DNA of 50,339 nucleotides from Leptospira interrogans (GTDB lineage: Bacteria > Spirochaetota > Leptospiria > Leptospirales > Leptospiraceae): assembly GCF_900156205.1 (NCBI RefSeq), contig NZ_FTNA01000004.1, positions 225,906 through 276,244 of the forward strand. Direction: 5' to 3'. This document shows, in pieces, positions 36,866 to 50,339 of the stretch; positions within the stretch are counted from its first letter, which is position 1; the number at the start of each line of letters is the position of its first letter. The translations under genes were made by a program, and so were the position numbers. The notes under the pieces were generated by a model that saw only the letters and a program-made list of their open reading frames with translations, did not search any database and was not told where the DNA came from.

Positions 36866-37948
36866 TCATTGTAGTGAAACGAATTTCATTTCCGAAAACT
36901 CTATCCTTTTTTTCAATATTTTTAAAATCGAATTTTGAATATCTCTCATCAAAAAATCTCCCCAAATAGACGCGTAAAAGTTAAAGTGAGTCGATAAGCG
37001 GTATTTACTTCGAAGATGAAGAGTTATAATTCCTGTTTCATTCGTTTTTAGATTTTCTTTATATTCTAATTCATATTCTCCTTGTAAAGCGTCGAAATAT
37101 CTCCCTCCGGGTACTACATGAGAGTCTAATGTTGTTAACGGAATCAGATTCGGATCGGCCTTGATTTCGAATTTCAATTTTCGATTTCGATTCCACTCTG
37201 TGATAGTTTCATAAAATACTAATCCTTTTTCGAACCTCGCCTCTCTAACTCCTCCGATTCCTTCATAAGAAAGAGTAGCTTCAATCGGTCTGGGAAATCC
37301 CATTCGGTAAAAAAAGCCGGCTTCCGTTTTTTCGAGCTCGGGTATGCGGATGATGTTCTTCCAAATTTTTTCGGGTGTCGATTCGATCGCAATCTTCGTT
37401 TCGACGAATCTGATCTCGTTCGGTAATTCCCAATAAGTTTCGAAGTATCCAGTTATAAAAGGAAAACTTAAAATACCGAACATAGTAAGTAAATTCATTC
37501 TATGTCCCGGAAAAATATAGAACCAAATTCCCACTGCAATCCCACCCGCACTTGATAAAACAAGATAAACTGGAGCGCCCATTGCCAGACAGATGAGCCC
37601 TTCCCAATTTACCAAAAATGCACAATACATCGAAATAATAGTAGGTATCCAAGGATAAAAAATACGAAACGGAATCGGCTGTGGTTTTTCTTTTTCCAAT
37701 CCATACACCGAAATAACTCCAATTAAGAAAGGAATCACAAAGAATCCGCCGTAAGTCATAGTCATTCCTAGATTTTTCAGGGATTCAATTTGAAATATAT
37801 ACTGTACAAAAATTGCATATAAGACGGAAATAATAGGAAAAATTATAATAGGTCGTAATAACAAATATAACATACCAACTAATAGACTTTTCCTTATTGA
37901 GTAGTCAGCTAAAAAAACGTTTTGATACTTTTTAAAAACTAAAATCAT
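36866..37948 (-). CDS. Membrane protein with C-terminal SRPBCC (START-like) domain
   Basis: A 360-residue protein. The first ~175 residues hold about five hydrophobic helices (for example LVGMLYLLLRPIIIFPIISV and GFFVIPFLIGVISVYGL). The remainder matches the SRPBCC/polyketide-cyclase pattern: ETKIAIESTPEKIWKNIIRI at ~183 (the family's opening strand and helix), a central LSYEGIGGVREARF and a long C-terminal amphipathic helix (DFLMRDIQNSILKILKKR). SRPBCC domains bind hydrophobic ligands, so a membrane-tethered lipid or isoprenoid binder is plausible, but no catalytic residues can be assigned. Encoded alone; only ~130 bp separate it from the divergent DUF1564 gene. Confidence 0.75.
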   Translation of the reverse strand: MILVFKKYQNVFLADYSIRKSLLVGMLYLLLRPIIIFPIISVLYAIFVQYIFQIESLKNLGMTMTYGGFFVIPFLIGVISVYGLEKEKPQPIPFRIFYPWIPTIISMYCAFLVNWEGLICLAMGAPVYLVLSSAGGIAVGIWFYIFPGHRMNLLTMFGILSFPFITGYFETYWELPNEIRFVETKIAIESTPEKIWKNIIRIPELEKTEAGFFYRMGFPRPIEATLSYEGIGGVREARFEKGLVFYETITEWNRNRKLKFEIKADPNLIPLTTLDSHVVPGGRYFDALQGEYELEYKENLKTNETGIITLHLRSKYRLSTHFNFYASIWGDFLMRDIQNSILKILKKRIEFSEMKFVSLQ

Positions 37949-38083
37949 CTCGAATCTGATTTCAATGTAAGAAACCCTATCTTGTTTATCAGTTTTAGTT
38001 CAAATTATTAATTTCTTATATTTTTTTCTTAATTTTTTTTAGAATCAGGTCCTTCATTTGTAATTTAATGAACCGTTTTGGAT

Positions 38084-38620
38084 ATGGACCTTCTTTTACT
38101 TTCTTCTCAAAAAAAGATTTTATCCGCCTTAAATGAAGGAGAAGTCGGCTCCGACTCTCTTTTAATTCCTCTCAGCTATTGGAATCAATTGAATTCGATT
38201 CAGAAAAAAGCTCTTTCTAAAAAACTTCCTTTTTTGTTAGAGAAATATACTAAATATATCTCTTCTTTAAACCGTCTGCATTGGAGAGCCGGAAAAATCA
38301 AATACAACTGGGGAGTTGGTGAGTTGAAGAAAATGACCATCCATGTAAATACTGGAGTTTGGGCTGTGTTAGGTGCATTGGCCGCTGCACATGGAGTTTC
38401 CAGGTGTTTTCTTTTTAACTATCTTCTCTGGTTAGAAGAAGTAGGCGTCGGAGATTCTATCGTAGACACGATGAACCGAGGAGTTCCTCAGTTCCATAAA
38501 TCTTACAAAATGATCTGGACTTTAAATTTACGTAAAAATCAAATTTCCAGGGAATTATTCTTCGAACCCAACCCGATTGCAAGCGAACATTCCTATTTTT
38601 TACCAGAACCAAACTTTTAA
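38084..38620 (+). CDS. DUF1564-family protein
   Basis: A ~178-residue cytoplasmic protein of the Leptospira-expanded DUF1564 family. The recognisable parts are SLLIPLSYWNQLNSIQKKAL (~24-43), LLEKYTKYI, and the helix-turn-helix-like block VLGALAAAHGVSRCFLFNYL followed by LWLEEVGV (~98-125). The block has the feel of a small DNA-binding fold, but the function of the family is unknown to me. I take the ATG at 38084 rather than the TTG six bases upstream. No operon partner. Confidence 0.82.
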   Translation: MDLLLLSSQKKILSALNEGEVGSDSLLIPLSYWNQLNSIQKKALSKKLPFLLEKYTKYISSLNRLHWRAGKIKYNWGVGELKKMTIHVNTGVWAVLGALAAAHGVSRCFLFNYLLWLEEVGVGDSIVDTMNRGVPQFHKSYKMIWTLNLRKNQISRELFFEPNPIASEHSYFLPEPNF

Positions 38621-38996
38621 AAACCACTCAATCAAACTAAAACGAAAAAAATATAGAACTTCAAAACGCGTGAGCGATCGAGATGAAAATACTGCAATGC
38701 ACCATTGATCAACCTATATGCAACGTTGCAAATCCAAAGATTCTGGATTTTAGACAAAATCAAATGGTGCTTTGCAGATTGTAATCGAGAGCGCGACCTG
38801 TCGAACGTTTTTAAAAAAAGAATTTCACCTTTAAGAAGTTATTTGGTTCATCAACTCCAATTGTTCGACAGGGCACGCCCGGTTCTGATCCAATACTTCA
38901 AAAAATTTAATCTTCAAAACAAATCCACAAAAAAAGCCCTTCTTGCTTTTTGCAAAAAGGGCTTTGTAGCTTCATAAAATTCTAATTTAGAATTTT
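38621..38996. other. Gap with an inverted repeat and a terminator
   Basis: GCGCGACCTGTCGAAC (38791-38806) is repeated inverted, with two mismatches, at 38863-38878, enclosing 56 bp. The hppA terminator follows at 38926-38965. A 90-codon plus-strand frame at 38705-38977 runs straight through both structures and is not called. Confidence 0.6.
38926..38965 (-). terminator. Intrinsic terminator of hppA
   Basis: On the minus strand AAAGCCCTT (38965-38957) pairs with AAGGGCTTT (38941-38933) around a ~15-nt loop that itself contains GCAAAAAGC, and a run of T (38935-38929) follows. It lies ~30 nt past the hppA stop. The plus strand has no T-run. Confidence 0.85.
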
Positions 38997-42330
<3,334 letters not shown>

Positions 42331-43030
42331 TAGTAATACATTTCAGATGCATTTTTTTAAAACCTACTGGATTGACATATTCCAAAACCAGTTTCACTCT
42401 TTTCCTTTGAGAGAAATAAAATTATTAAATTTAAATGGACCCATCTTACTTTTGAATATGAGTTGAGTTCAATACTAGAAAGATTTTTCTTAAAGTAATA
42501 GTTCCCACAACTTTAGATCCAATCTATTAAAACCCTGATTTGTAATAGTTCCCACAAGTTCAAGATAATCATGAAAAATGACAAACCTAGCTTTTAAAAG
42601 CAAAACTAAAAATGGATTCAAGATCAAAAGATAATTTAAAGTTTCGAACCCATCTTAACCTATAATTTTAGAACATTCCTTCCATATAAAATTGAATCCA
42701 TAAGATTTAAAATACAAAGTGAAAAATATTAAAACCTTTTTTTGTTTTCATCCTAAAAAACTAACTTTTTCATTTATATACAATCCTATTCATACAAATT
42801 AAAACGAATCATCTCGCTAATAAATTTGAAAAAATTTATTTTTACTCCACTTTGTATTTAAAACCCTTCAAAAAATATCTTTTTGATAAAAAATTTCAAA
42901 ACTTGTTACTCATAAGTGATTCTCTATTTACAAAAATATCACTTTTTATAGTATAGGCCGCCGGATGTCGCTTTAGAGATAATCACAAGCAACGTCCGAG
43001 AATAATCAAACAAGGAATCCAGGAGAAAAA
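42331..43030. other. 700-bp gap with repeat fragments and the TRL promoter
   Basis: Carries GTTCCCACAA fragments of the palindromic family (42494-42563) and long AT-rich sequence. The only regulatory site I can argue for is the promoter at 42927-42954. No other gene was recognised. Confidence 0.55.
42927..42954 (+). promoter_or_regulatory. Candidate sigma-70 promoter of the TRL-like operon
   Basis: TTTACA (42927-42932, 5/6 to consensus), 16-nt spacer, TAGTAT (42949-42954, 4/6). It would give a ~70-nt leader ending in the strong AGGAG ribosome site of the first TRL-like gene. Confidence 0.45.
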
Positions 43031-43474
43031 ATGAAACTCAAATCACTACTTTTCATTTCTTTCATGACGATCTGGGCGGTTCAGTGTACAGGAGTAAATG
43101 CTATGTACATTTACGGACTTCGCCCCAATACAAACCCAACCAAAGACTATGGATTCATGTACCCTATCATCTCTAAAGGTGGAGTGATTGTACATGATGG
43201 CGTAATCCCAGGCCCACTTGGAGACAATGCAGAAAATACTTCTATTGGAAAGGCATGTTCTAAAAACATACTATGGTTAGTATCTTTTGGTGATTCTTCC
43301 ATCGAAGCAGCAAAAGCAGATGGTAAAATTACAAAAGTAGCGAGCATAGAATACGAACAACTTGGAGTTTTATACGGTGCTATTTATCATAAATTTTGTA
43401 CTGTCGTAACCGGTTCTAATGCAGCTGTAGAAACGAAAACGGATGCAAAATCTGCTACCGGAAAGAAAAAATAA
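43031..43474 (+). CDS. TRL-like lipoprotein 1
   Basis: A 147-residue lipoprotein (lipobox AVQC, Cys19). It has the TRL-like pattern: GKACSKNILWLVSFGDSSIE then AAKADGKITKVASIEYEQLG and IYHKFCTVVTG. Two further Cys (in KACS and FCTV) occupy the same places in all three tandem copies. This copy has a longer N-terminal insert after the signal and a Lys-rich C-terminal extension (TDAKSATGKKK) the others lack. A strong AGGAG precedes the ATG. The family is named for a tRNA-associated locus and has no known biochemical role. Confidence 0.88.
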   Translation: MKLKSLLFISFMTIWAVQCTGVNAMYIYGLRPNTNPTKDYGFMYPIISKGGVIVHDGVIPGPLGDNAENTSIGKACSKNILWLVSFGDSSIEAAKADGKITKVASIEYEQLGVLYGAIYHKFCTVVTGSNAAVETKTDAKSATGKKK

Positions 43475-43495
43475 GGAAGAAGGAAAAAGGATCTT

Positions 43496-43819
43496 ATGAA
43501 AAAAATCATCATCCTGACTTTAGTCGCACTCAGCTTTTCGGTATTTTTATCGAATTGCGCTACTGGTCCTCAACAAGGAATACTCGTTACAACTACTACC
43601 TTTCCAGGGGAAATCAATCCTTCCAACAACGTTCCTATTGCTAAAAAAGCAGAAAGTTGTGCTCATAACGTTCTTTACCTGGTCACCTGGGGAAACGCAT
43701 CGGTAGGACAAATTGCATTAGAAAATAAAATTTCTAGAATCGCAACCGTAGATCATTCTACTTTTTCCGTTCTGGGACTTGTTTATAGCAACTATTGCAC
43801 CATCGTAAGTGGGGAATAA
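43496..43819 (+). CDS. TRL-like lipoprotein 2
   Basis: A 107-residue lipoprotein (lipobox FLSNC, Cys21). It shares AESCAHNVLYLVTWGNASVG and KISRIATVDHSTFSVLG with FKxxYC-type end YSNYCTIVSGE. Starts 21 nt after copy 1, with AAGG upstream. Same operon. It is shorter than copy 1, with no C-terminal extension. Confidence 0.88.
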   Translation: MKKIIILTLVALSFSVFLSNCATGPQQGILVTTTTFPGEINPSNNVPIAKKAESCAHNVLYLVTWGNASVGQIALENKISRIATVDHSTFSVLGLVYSNYCTIVSGE

Positions 43820-43824
43820 TTAAA

Positions 43825-44163
43825 ATGAAAAAATTTATCAGTCTGATTGTAATCTCTCTCGCGGCGTTTGTTGTTTCCAACTGTGCAACAAGTATTTTTC
43901 CAGCGGCAATTTATAACTCTTCCAGCTATCACGTATCGGGAAACCCAACTGGTGGTCCTACGGATGCAAAGATTGTAAAAAGTGGAAAGTCATGTAACCT
44001 CTATTCACTTTTAACATGGTACTTCTACTCCGGTGGAGAAGGAAGTATTGCAGAAGCAATGAAAGACGGCCAAATCACAAAAGTTGCAATTGTTGACAAA
44101 AGCACTTTTGGAATTTTGGGGCCAATTTTCTCGAAAGAATGTGTAGTGGTTTACGGAGAATAA
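43825..44163 (+). CDS. TRL-like lipoprotein 3
   Basis: A 112-residue lipoprotein (lipobox VVSNC, Cys19). The shared core is KSCNLYSLLTWYFYSGGEGS, AEAMKDGQITKVAIVDKSTF and KECVVVYGE. The open frame begins at 43795, but the ATG at 43825 fits the signal peptide and has GGGGA upstream. Starts 5 nt after copy 2. A terminator follows at 44215-44257, so the three genes form a closed unit. Confidence 0.88.
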   Translation: MKKFISLIVISLAAFVVSNCATSIFPAAIYNSSSYHVSGNPTGGPTDAKIVKSGKSCNLYSLLTWYFYSGGEGSIAEAMKDGQITKVAIVDKSTFGILGPIFSKECVVVYGE

Positions 44164-44214
44164 AAAGTAAAATTAACTTTTTAATTTTTATACAAGTCTA
44201 AAAATCAATTTTCT

Positions 44215-44257
44215 AAAACTCATTTCCTACGTATTACACTTAATGAAATGAGTTTTT
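44215..44257 (+). terminator. Intrinsic terminator of the TRL-like operon
   Basis: AAAACTCATTTC (44215-44226) pairs perfectly with GAAATGAGTTTT (44245-44256) around an 18-nt loop, with the T-run partly inside the stem. It lies ~50 nt after the third TRL-like stop. Confidence 0.8.
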
Positions 44258-44435
44258 AAGTAAAATTGAATGTTCTGAATCGTTGAGTATCATCTTATTC
44301 AGTAAATAGTAGTACTCAACGGTTTCAAATTATCCCTTTTATCTTTTAAACTGTTCCTCAAAAACGTGGAAACTCTCCACGGAAAATACATTTTAAAATT
44401 TATAATATTATCGACGGGAAGGAATCATCACGTTT

Positions 44436-44541
44436 TACCGAACATTCAAAAAAATTAATTTCCCATTTGTTTCTATTTCATGGAAACTATCAATTGAAGC
44501 AGTTTTCTTAATCACCACTATGGAATTTTTCAACAACTCTA
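44436..44541. mobile_element. MITE-like element, copy 4 (reversed, left end worn)
   Basis: Reads in the opposite orientation to copies 1 and 2: ...TTGTTTCTATTTCATGG, AATTGAAGCAGTTTTC, then a perfect TTCAACAACTCTA end. The left end keeps TA but its inverted repeat is degenerate. Confidence 0.55.
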
Positions 44542-45071
44542 AAATAGAAGTTTATAACAATTGAATCTGTCGTATTCAAGTGCGGGAACTCACAAAACTT
44601 AGGTTTTCTGTAAAATAATATGAAAACTATTGCAAATCACGATTTTACAAACAAATTTTAAAATTGTAGGAACTTATACTTTTAGAAAATTTTTTCAACC
44701 GCCAAACTCACGTTATTTTAATGTAAATTGAGCAAAAGAAAACCTCTATGAATAAAAAACTAAACCTTAGACTCAACAAAACGCTCGTCACGGATCGCGT
44801 TTTAGATCGTAGTAGTAGCTCGTGAATTTCATAGCTTAAAATAGCTAACGACCGATTTTAAACTCAGTAATGCCAATCTATAGAAAAATATTCGCTGAGT
44901 TTCAATGGCTGGTCACTCTGCAGAATGCAGTATAATAAATCACTTTTATATTGGTTATACAGAACACACATTATTATTTTATAATGCCCCCAAAACAGAT
45001 TTTACTGATTCTACCCTGATCATTGAATACTTCGCCCATATTATAGACGCAAAAATTCTGTTTCAAACAAT

Positions 45072-45098
45072 AGATTTGTCCAAAACAAATCTTTTTTT
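45072..45098 (+). terminator. Orphan plus-strand intrinsic terminator
   Basis: AGATTTGT (45072-45079), loop CCAAA, ACAAATCT (45085-45092), then a run of T. The minus strand has no T-run. No plus-strand gene ends here; it may stop read-through toward the convergent GH13 gene or end a non-coding RNA. Confidence 0.6.
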
Positions 45099-45124
45099 GT
45101 AGAATACACATTTTTTAAAATATA

Positions 45125-46804
<1,680 letters not shown>

Positions 46805-46903
46805 ATTTACTCGAGCTTTAATGGAATCAAAAATATAAGAATGAAGACTGTCAAGGCTGTATTCCAACAAATCTAACAGTCAATTCAGCTTTAACGAGTA
46901 TCT

Positions 46904-47041
46904 ATGGCCAAAGTTTCAGTTAAAAAATTAATATTTGAAAAAGATCCTTCTGTAGCCTTATGTTTGCAAGAAACTCTTTATGCTGCCAAAATTCATTTTA
47001 GAATTTTCAAAACATTCTCCCCTTACAACTTGGACCCATGA
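46904..47041 (+). CDS. Possible 45-residue protein coupled to murF
   Basis: ATG at 46904 opens MAKVSVKKLIFEKDPSVALC..., ending at a TGA (47039-47041) that overlaps the murF ATG by the classic ATGA. murF itself has no ribosome site, so coupling from this ORF would explain its translation. The first ~28 residues resemble the N-terminal strand and helix of a response-regulator receiver (LIxEKDPSVALCLQETL), so it could be a remnant of one. Short and unproven. Confidence 0.45.
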   Translation: MAKVSVKKLIFEKDPSVALCLQETLYAAKIHFRIFKTFSPYNLDP

Positions 47042-48438
47042 AATCGAACTTCTACTACGATCCGGAAACCATCCGCAGAGTATTGGGATCCACATCCGAA
47101 ACTTGGTATCACAAAGAACCACTCATTACTACGATTACCACTTCATCCACAGAGGCAGAAGAAAATTCCCTTTTTGTACCTCTTTTAGGAAATAGAGACG
47201 GACACGAATTTATCAGAGATGCAATTTCCAAAGGAGCTACTTATTTTTTAGTCGAAGAAAATCATCCGATTTATAAAAACCTTAACCTCGAAGAGAAATC
47301 CAAAGCAATCCCTGTAAAAAACACGTTAACCGCTCTCGGAAAACTCGCATCTTTTCACAGATCCCGTTTTGATCCGATCGTAATTGCGGTCACTGGTTCC
47401 AGCGGAAAAACGACTACAAAAGAATTATTAGGAAATTGTCTTAAAAATCTAGAAGAATCTGCACTAGTCGTAACCGAAAAAAATTATAATAACGAAATTG
47501 GGCTTCCGTTTACACTTTTTAAGATTTCCGATCAGACCAGAGTTGTAGTATGCGAACTAGGAATGAACCATAAAGGAGAAATTTCAAGACTCAGTCAGAT
47601 TGCTAAACCAGATTACGCCATCATAACTACAATTGGAACGGCCCATATAGAATTTTTAGAAAGTCAAAAAAACATAGCAAAAGCCAAAGGCGAAATCGTG
47701 GAAGGTTTAAAAAAAGGAGGAAAATTATTTTATCCTAATACAGGAGAATATTCTAAAATACTAAAAAATAAAACTCGCAAACACGGAAACAAACTTGTTC
47801 TTACAAAATCTGAAAAAATTTTTTCTATTCTTCAGAAAAAATCCTCCGGATTTTTATTAGAATACAAAAACAAAAAAATCCAATGGAATCTGCCAGGTGA
47901 AAAACTTTTAGAAAACCTTTCTGTTGCTATCACATGTTTAGAAGCTATCGGTACCCCACAAGAATGGATTCAAGAAGGGATCCATTCTTTCAAGTCTTCC
48001 AATAAAAGACTAGATTTACAAAATGGCAAATATTCTGTAATCAACGATACGTATAACGCAAATTACGAATCCATGATTTCCTCTTTGGAAGTCGCAGATC
48101 AACTCGCCGACGGAAAAGAGTTTTACGCGGTGTTAGGTGATATGAAAGAATTAGGAGAATATTCCAAAGAGTTTCATAAAAAACTTGGAAAAAAATGCTC
48201 CGAATTTCAAAACCTAAAGGGACTTTATACTTTTGGAACAGATGCTTTTTGGATTCAAGAAGAGTTTGTTAAACGAACTTCTTCTCCCAGGTTCTCTGAA
48301 CATTTTCCAGGAACACAAGAAGGACTATCAGAACTCATTCATAAATTTTTACAAACGATTCCGGAAGGTTCTATCGTATTAGCGAAGGCGTCTCGAGGAA
48401 TTCAATTGGAACGTTTCGTAGAAGCGCTTCCGGTTTAA
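47038..48438 (+). CDS. murF: UDP-N-acetylmuramoyl-tripeptide--D-alanyl-D-alanine ligase
   Basis: Adds D-Ala-D-Ala to the UDP-MurNAc-tripeptide in peptidoglycan precursor synthesis. 466 residues. The N-terminal domain recognises the UDP substrate; the central ATP loop is VIAVTGSSGKTTTKELLG (~117-134), then VVCELGMNHKGEISRL (~175-190), INDTYNANYESMISSL (the MurF-type NDxYNANP-like block, ~335-350) and AVLGDMKELGEYSKEFHKKL (~365-385). All typical and full-length. The start overlaps the stop of the 45-residue ORF and no Shine-Dalgarno is seen. Confidence 0.96.
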   Translation: MKSNFYYDPETIRRVLGSTSETWYHKEPLITTITTSSTEAEENSLFVPLLGNRDGHEFIRDAISKGATYFLVEENHPIYKNLNLEEKSKAIPVKNTLTALGKLASFHRSRFDPIVIAVTGSSGKTTTKELLGNCLKNLEESALVVTEKNYNNEIGLPFTLFKISDQTRVVVCELGMNHKGEISRLSQIAKPDYAIITTIGTAHIEFLESQKNIAKAKGEIVEGLKKGGKLFYPNTGEYSKILKNKTRKHGNKLVLTKSEKIFSILQKKSSGFLLEYKNKKIQWNLPGEKLLENLSVAITCLEAIGTPQEWIQEGIHSFKSSNKRLDLQNGKYSVINDTYNANYESMISSLEVADQLADGKEFYAVLGDMKELGEYSKEFHKKLGKKCSEFQNLKGLYTFGTDAFWIQEEFVKRTSSPRFSEHFPGTQEGLSELIHKFLQTIPEGSIVLAKASRGIQLERFVEALPV

Positions 48439-48488
48439 TACTTGCAAACAAGTAAATCTAAAGAAACATCTTCCACAGGAGAAAATGT

Positions 48489-48973
48489 TTGAACACAAAA
48501 GTTGCAATCATTATGGGAAGCCATTCCGATTGGGAAACGATGAAAGAAGCGGAGATCATTCTTAAAGAATTTGGCGTTTCTATTCACAAAGAAATTGTTT
48601 CTGCACATAGATCTCCTGAGCTTATGTTAGAATTTTCTAAATCTGCAAAAGAAAAAGGTTACTCCGTAATCATCGCAGGAGCAGGAGGTGCGGCCCATCT
48701 TCCCGGAATGGTTGCATCGATGACTACTCTTCCTGTTTTAGGAGTTCCAATACAAAGTAAAACTTTAAACGGATTGGATAGTTTATTATCCATCGTTCAA
48801 ATGCCAGGGGGAGTTCCAGTAGGAACTCTTGCGATCGGAACTGCAGGCGCAAAAAATGCTGGTTTATTGGCAGTCAGAATTCTTGCACTTCAAGATCCTA
48901 TACTTTCCGAAAAACTAGAACGATATCGTAATCAAATTCGAGAAGACGCACTTTCTAAAAATAAGGATTTATT

Positions 48974-48977
<4 letters not shown>
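48489..48977 (+). CDS. purE: N5-carboxyaminoimidazole ribonucleotide mutase
   Basis: Moves the carboxyl group of N5-CAIR to give CAIR in purine synthesis. 162 residues, class I PurE length. Motifs: [15 protein letters not shown] (phosphate-binding), [10 protein letters not shown] (His and Arg at the active site), [16 protein letters not shown] and [12 protein letters not shown]. The start is TTG at 48489: AGGAG lies 7 nt upstream and the nearby ATG at 48485 is in another frame. Overlaps purK by 4 nt. Confidence 0.96.
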
Positions 48978-50102
<1,125 letters not shown>

Positions 50103-50104
<2 letters not shown>

Positions 50105-50339
50105 TGTGAGTTCGATGTAAGAAAATATTGGCGAGTCCTGGTCCTCAACTCTGGTTATTAAATTGCATGCAGGAAACATACTAATCTATGGATCGCCGTT
50201 CTGGGCTCAAAAAGGCACATTTTTCAAGTGTTCCGACAAGAATAAGTCTTTTTACTTGCAAAAAGTATGTTTTTCTGATAGAGAAAAATTTTCCGAACCT
50301 TACCACCCCACCCAAAAATAGGGAAAACTCAACACAACG
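50103..50339. repeat. Repeat-only right edge
   Basis: After the purK stop: a GTGAGTTCGATGTAAG module with CTCTGGT and AATTGCATGCAGGAAA (50103-50180) shared with 7209-7287, then copy 2 of the hairpin-rich block (50185-50339) shared with 28267-28417 and cut by the window end inside its ACTCAACACAAC tail. Confidence 0.8.

Larger units (their letters stand above)
44164..45124. other. Repeat-rich gap after the TRL operon
   Basis: Contains two terminators (44215-44257 and 45072-45098), a MITE-like copy (44436-44541), GTGGGAACT-family fragments (44580-44720) and a degenerate ACTCAAC hairpin copy (about 44770-44815). A 65-codon plus frame at 44905-45102 ends inside the second terminator and has no family; I do not call it. 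Confidence 0.6.

Noticed and set aside
38705..38977. 90-codon plus-strand gene
   Set aside because: The frame runs through an inverted repeat and the hppA terminator hairpin, has no family and no ribosome site.
44905..45102. 65-codon plus-strand gene
   Set aside because: It ends inside an intrinsic terminator, starts in repeats and has no family.

Overview
The window looks like chromosome of a pathogenic Leptospira (L. interrogans group). The evidence is the very AT-rich sequence, the many predicted lipoproteins with spirochaete-type lipoboxes, a FlaA flagellar-sheath-family protein, a DUF1564-family protein, tandem TRL-like lipoproteins, an IS110-type (IS1533-like) transposase remnant, and long gene-free gaps filled with short dispersed palindromic repeats. 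The genus call is strong. The species is not decided.

Layout. (1) 1-9.6 kb is an accessory-looking stretch with three paralogous Omp85/D15 outer-membrane barrels that lack POTRA domains (89-1693, 2916-4454, 8132-9583, all minus), a DUF1566 lipoprotein in an operon with the second barrel, an M23 peptidase, a GNAT acetyltransferase and a dead transposase. (2) 10.4-15.5 kb holds a plus-strand trio: a 1224-residue lipoprotein with six SbsA-type Ig domains, one other Ig-like domain and a seven-blade FG-GAP propeller, then a leucine-rich-repeat-like protein, then an SMI1/KNR4 protein. (3) 16.3-19.1 kb has two exported proteins of unknown function and a second M23 peptidase. (4) 19.3-27.6 kb is a tight seven-gene minus-strand operon: small ORF, retropepsin-like lipoprotein, mnmA, an ATP-grasp/FMN-oxidoreductase fusion, a PilZ-like protein, an RluA-type pseudouridine synthase and an NhaC-type antiporter, mostly joined by overlaps. 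(5) 29-33 kb has a GAF-GGDEF diguanylate cyclase, the initiator tRNA, and the operon coiled-coil protein/YggS/proC. (6) 33-41 kb has a FlaA-family protein, a HAD hydrolase, waaA (Kdo transferase), a SRPBCC membrane protein, a DUF1564 protein and a membrane pyrophosphatase. (7) 41-50 kb has a TPR protein, three tandem TRL-like lipoproteins with a promoter and terminator, a GH13 glucosidase and a cluster small ORF/murF/purE/purK.

Housekeeping functions (tRNA thiolation, proline, Kdo-lipid A, peptidoglycan precursor, purine synthesis, PPi-driven ion pumping) alternate with cell-surface genes. Two c-di-GMP-type proteins (GGDEF and PilZ) lie in separate operons. The gene-free gaps hold at least five repeat families: a GTGGGA-GT-TCCCAC palindrome family, including a six-unit tandem array at 16.0 kb; a ~100-bp TA-flanked MITE-like element in four copies; a ~92-bp element in three full copies; a ~165-bp sequence present in inverted orientation at 5 kb and 35.8 kb; and a ~155-bp sequence present at 28.3 kb and at the right edge.

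The best candidates for something undescribed are the Ig/FG-GAP + LRR + SMI1 trio, the ATP-grasp/FMN fusion, the cluster of POTRA-less Omp85 barrels, and the PilZ protein with a domain inserted between its two ligand motifs.
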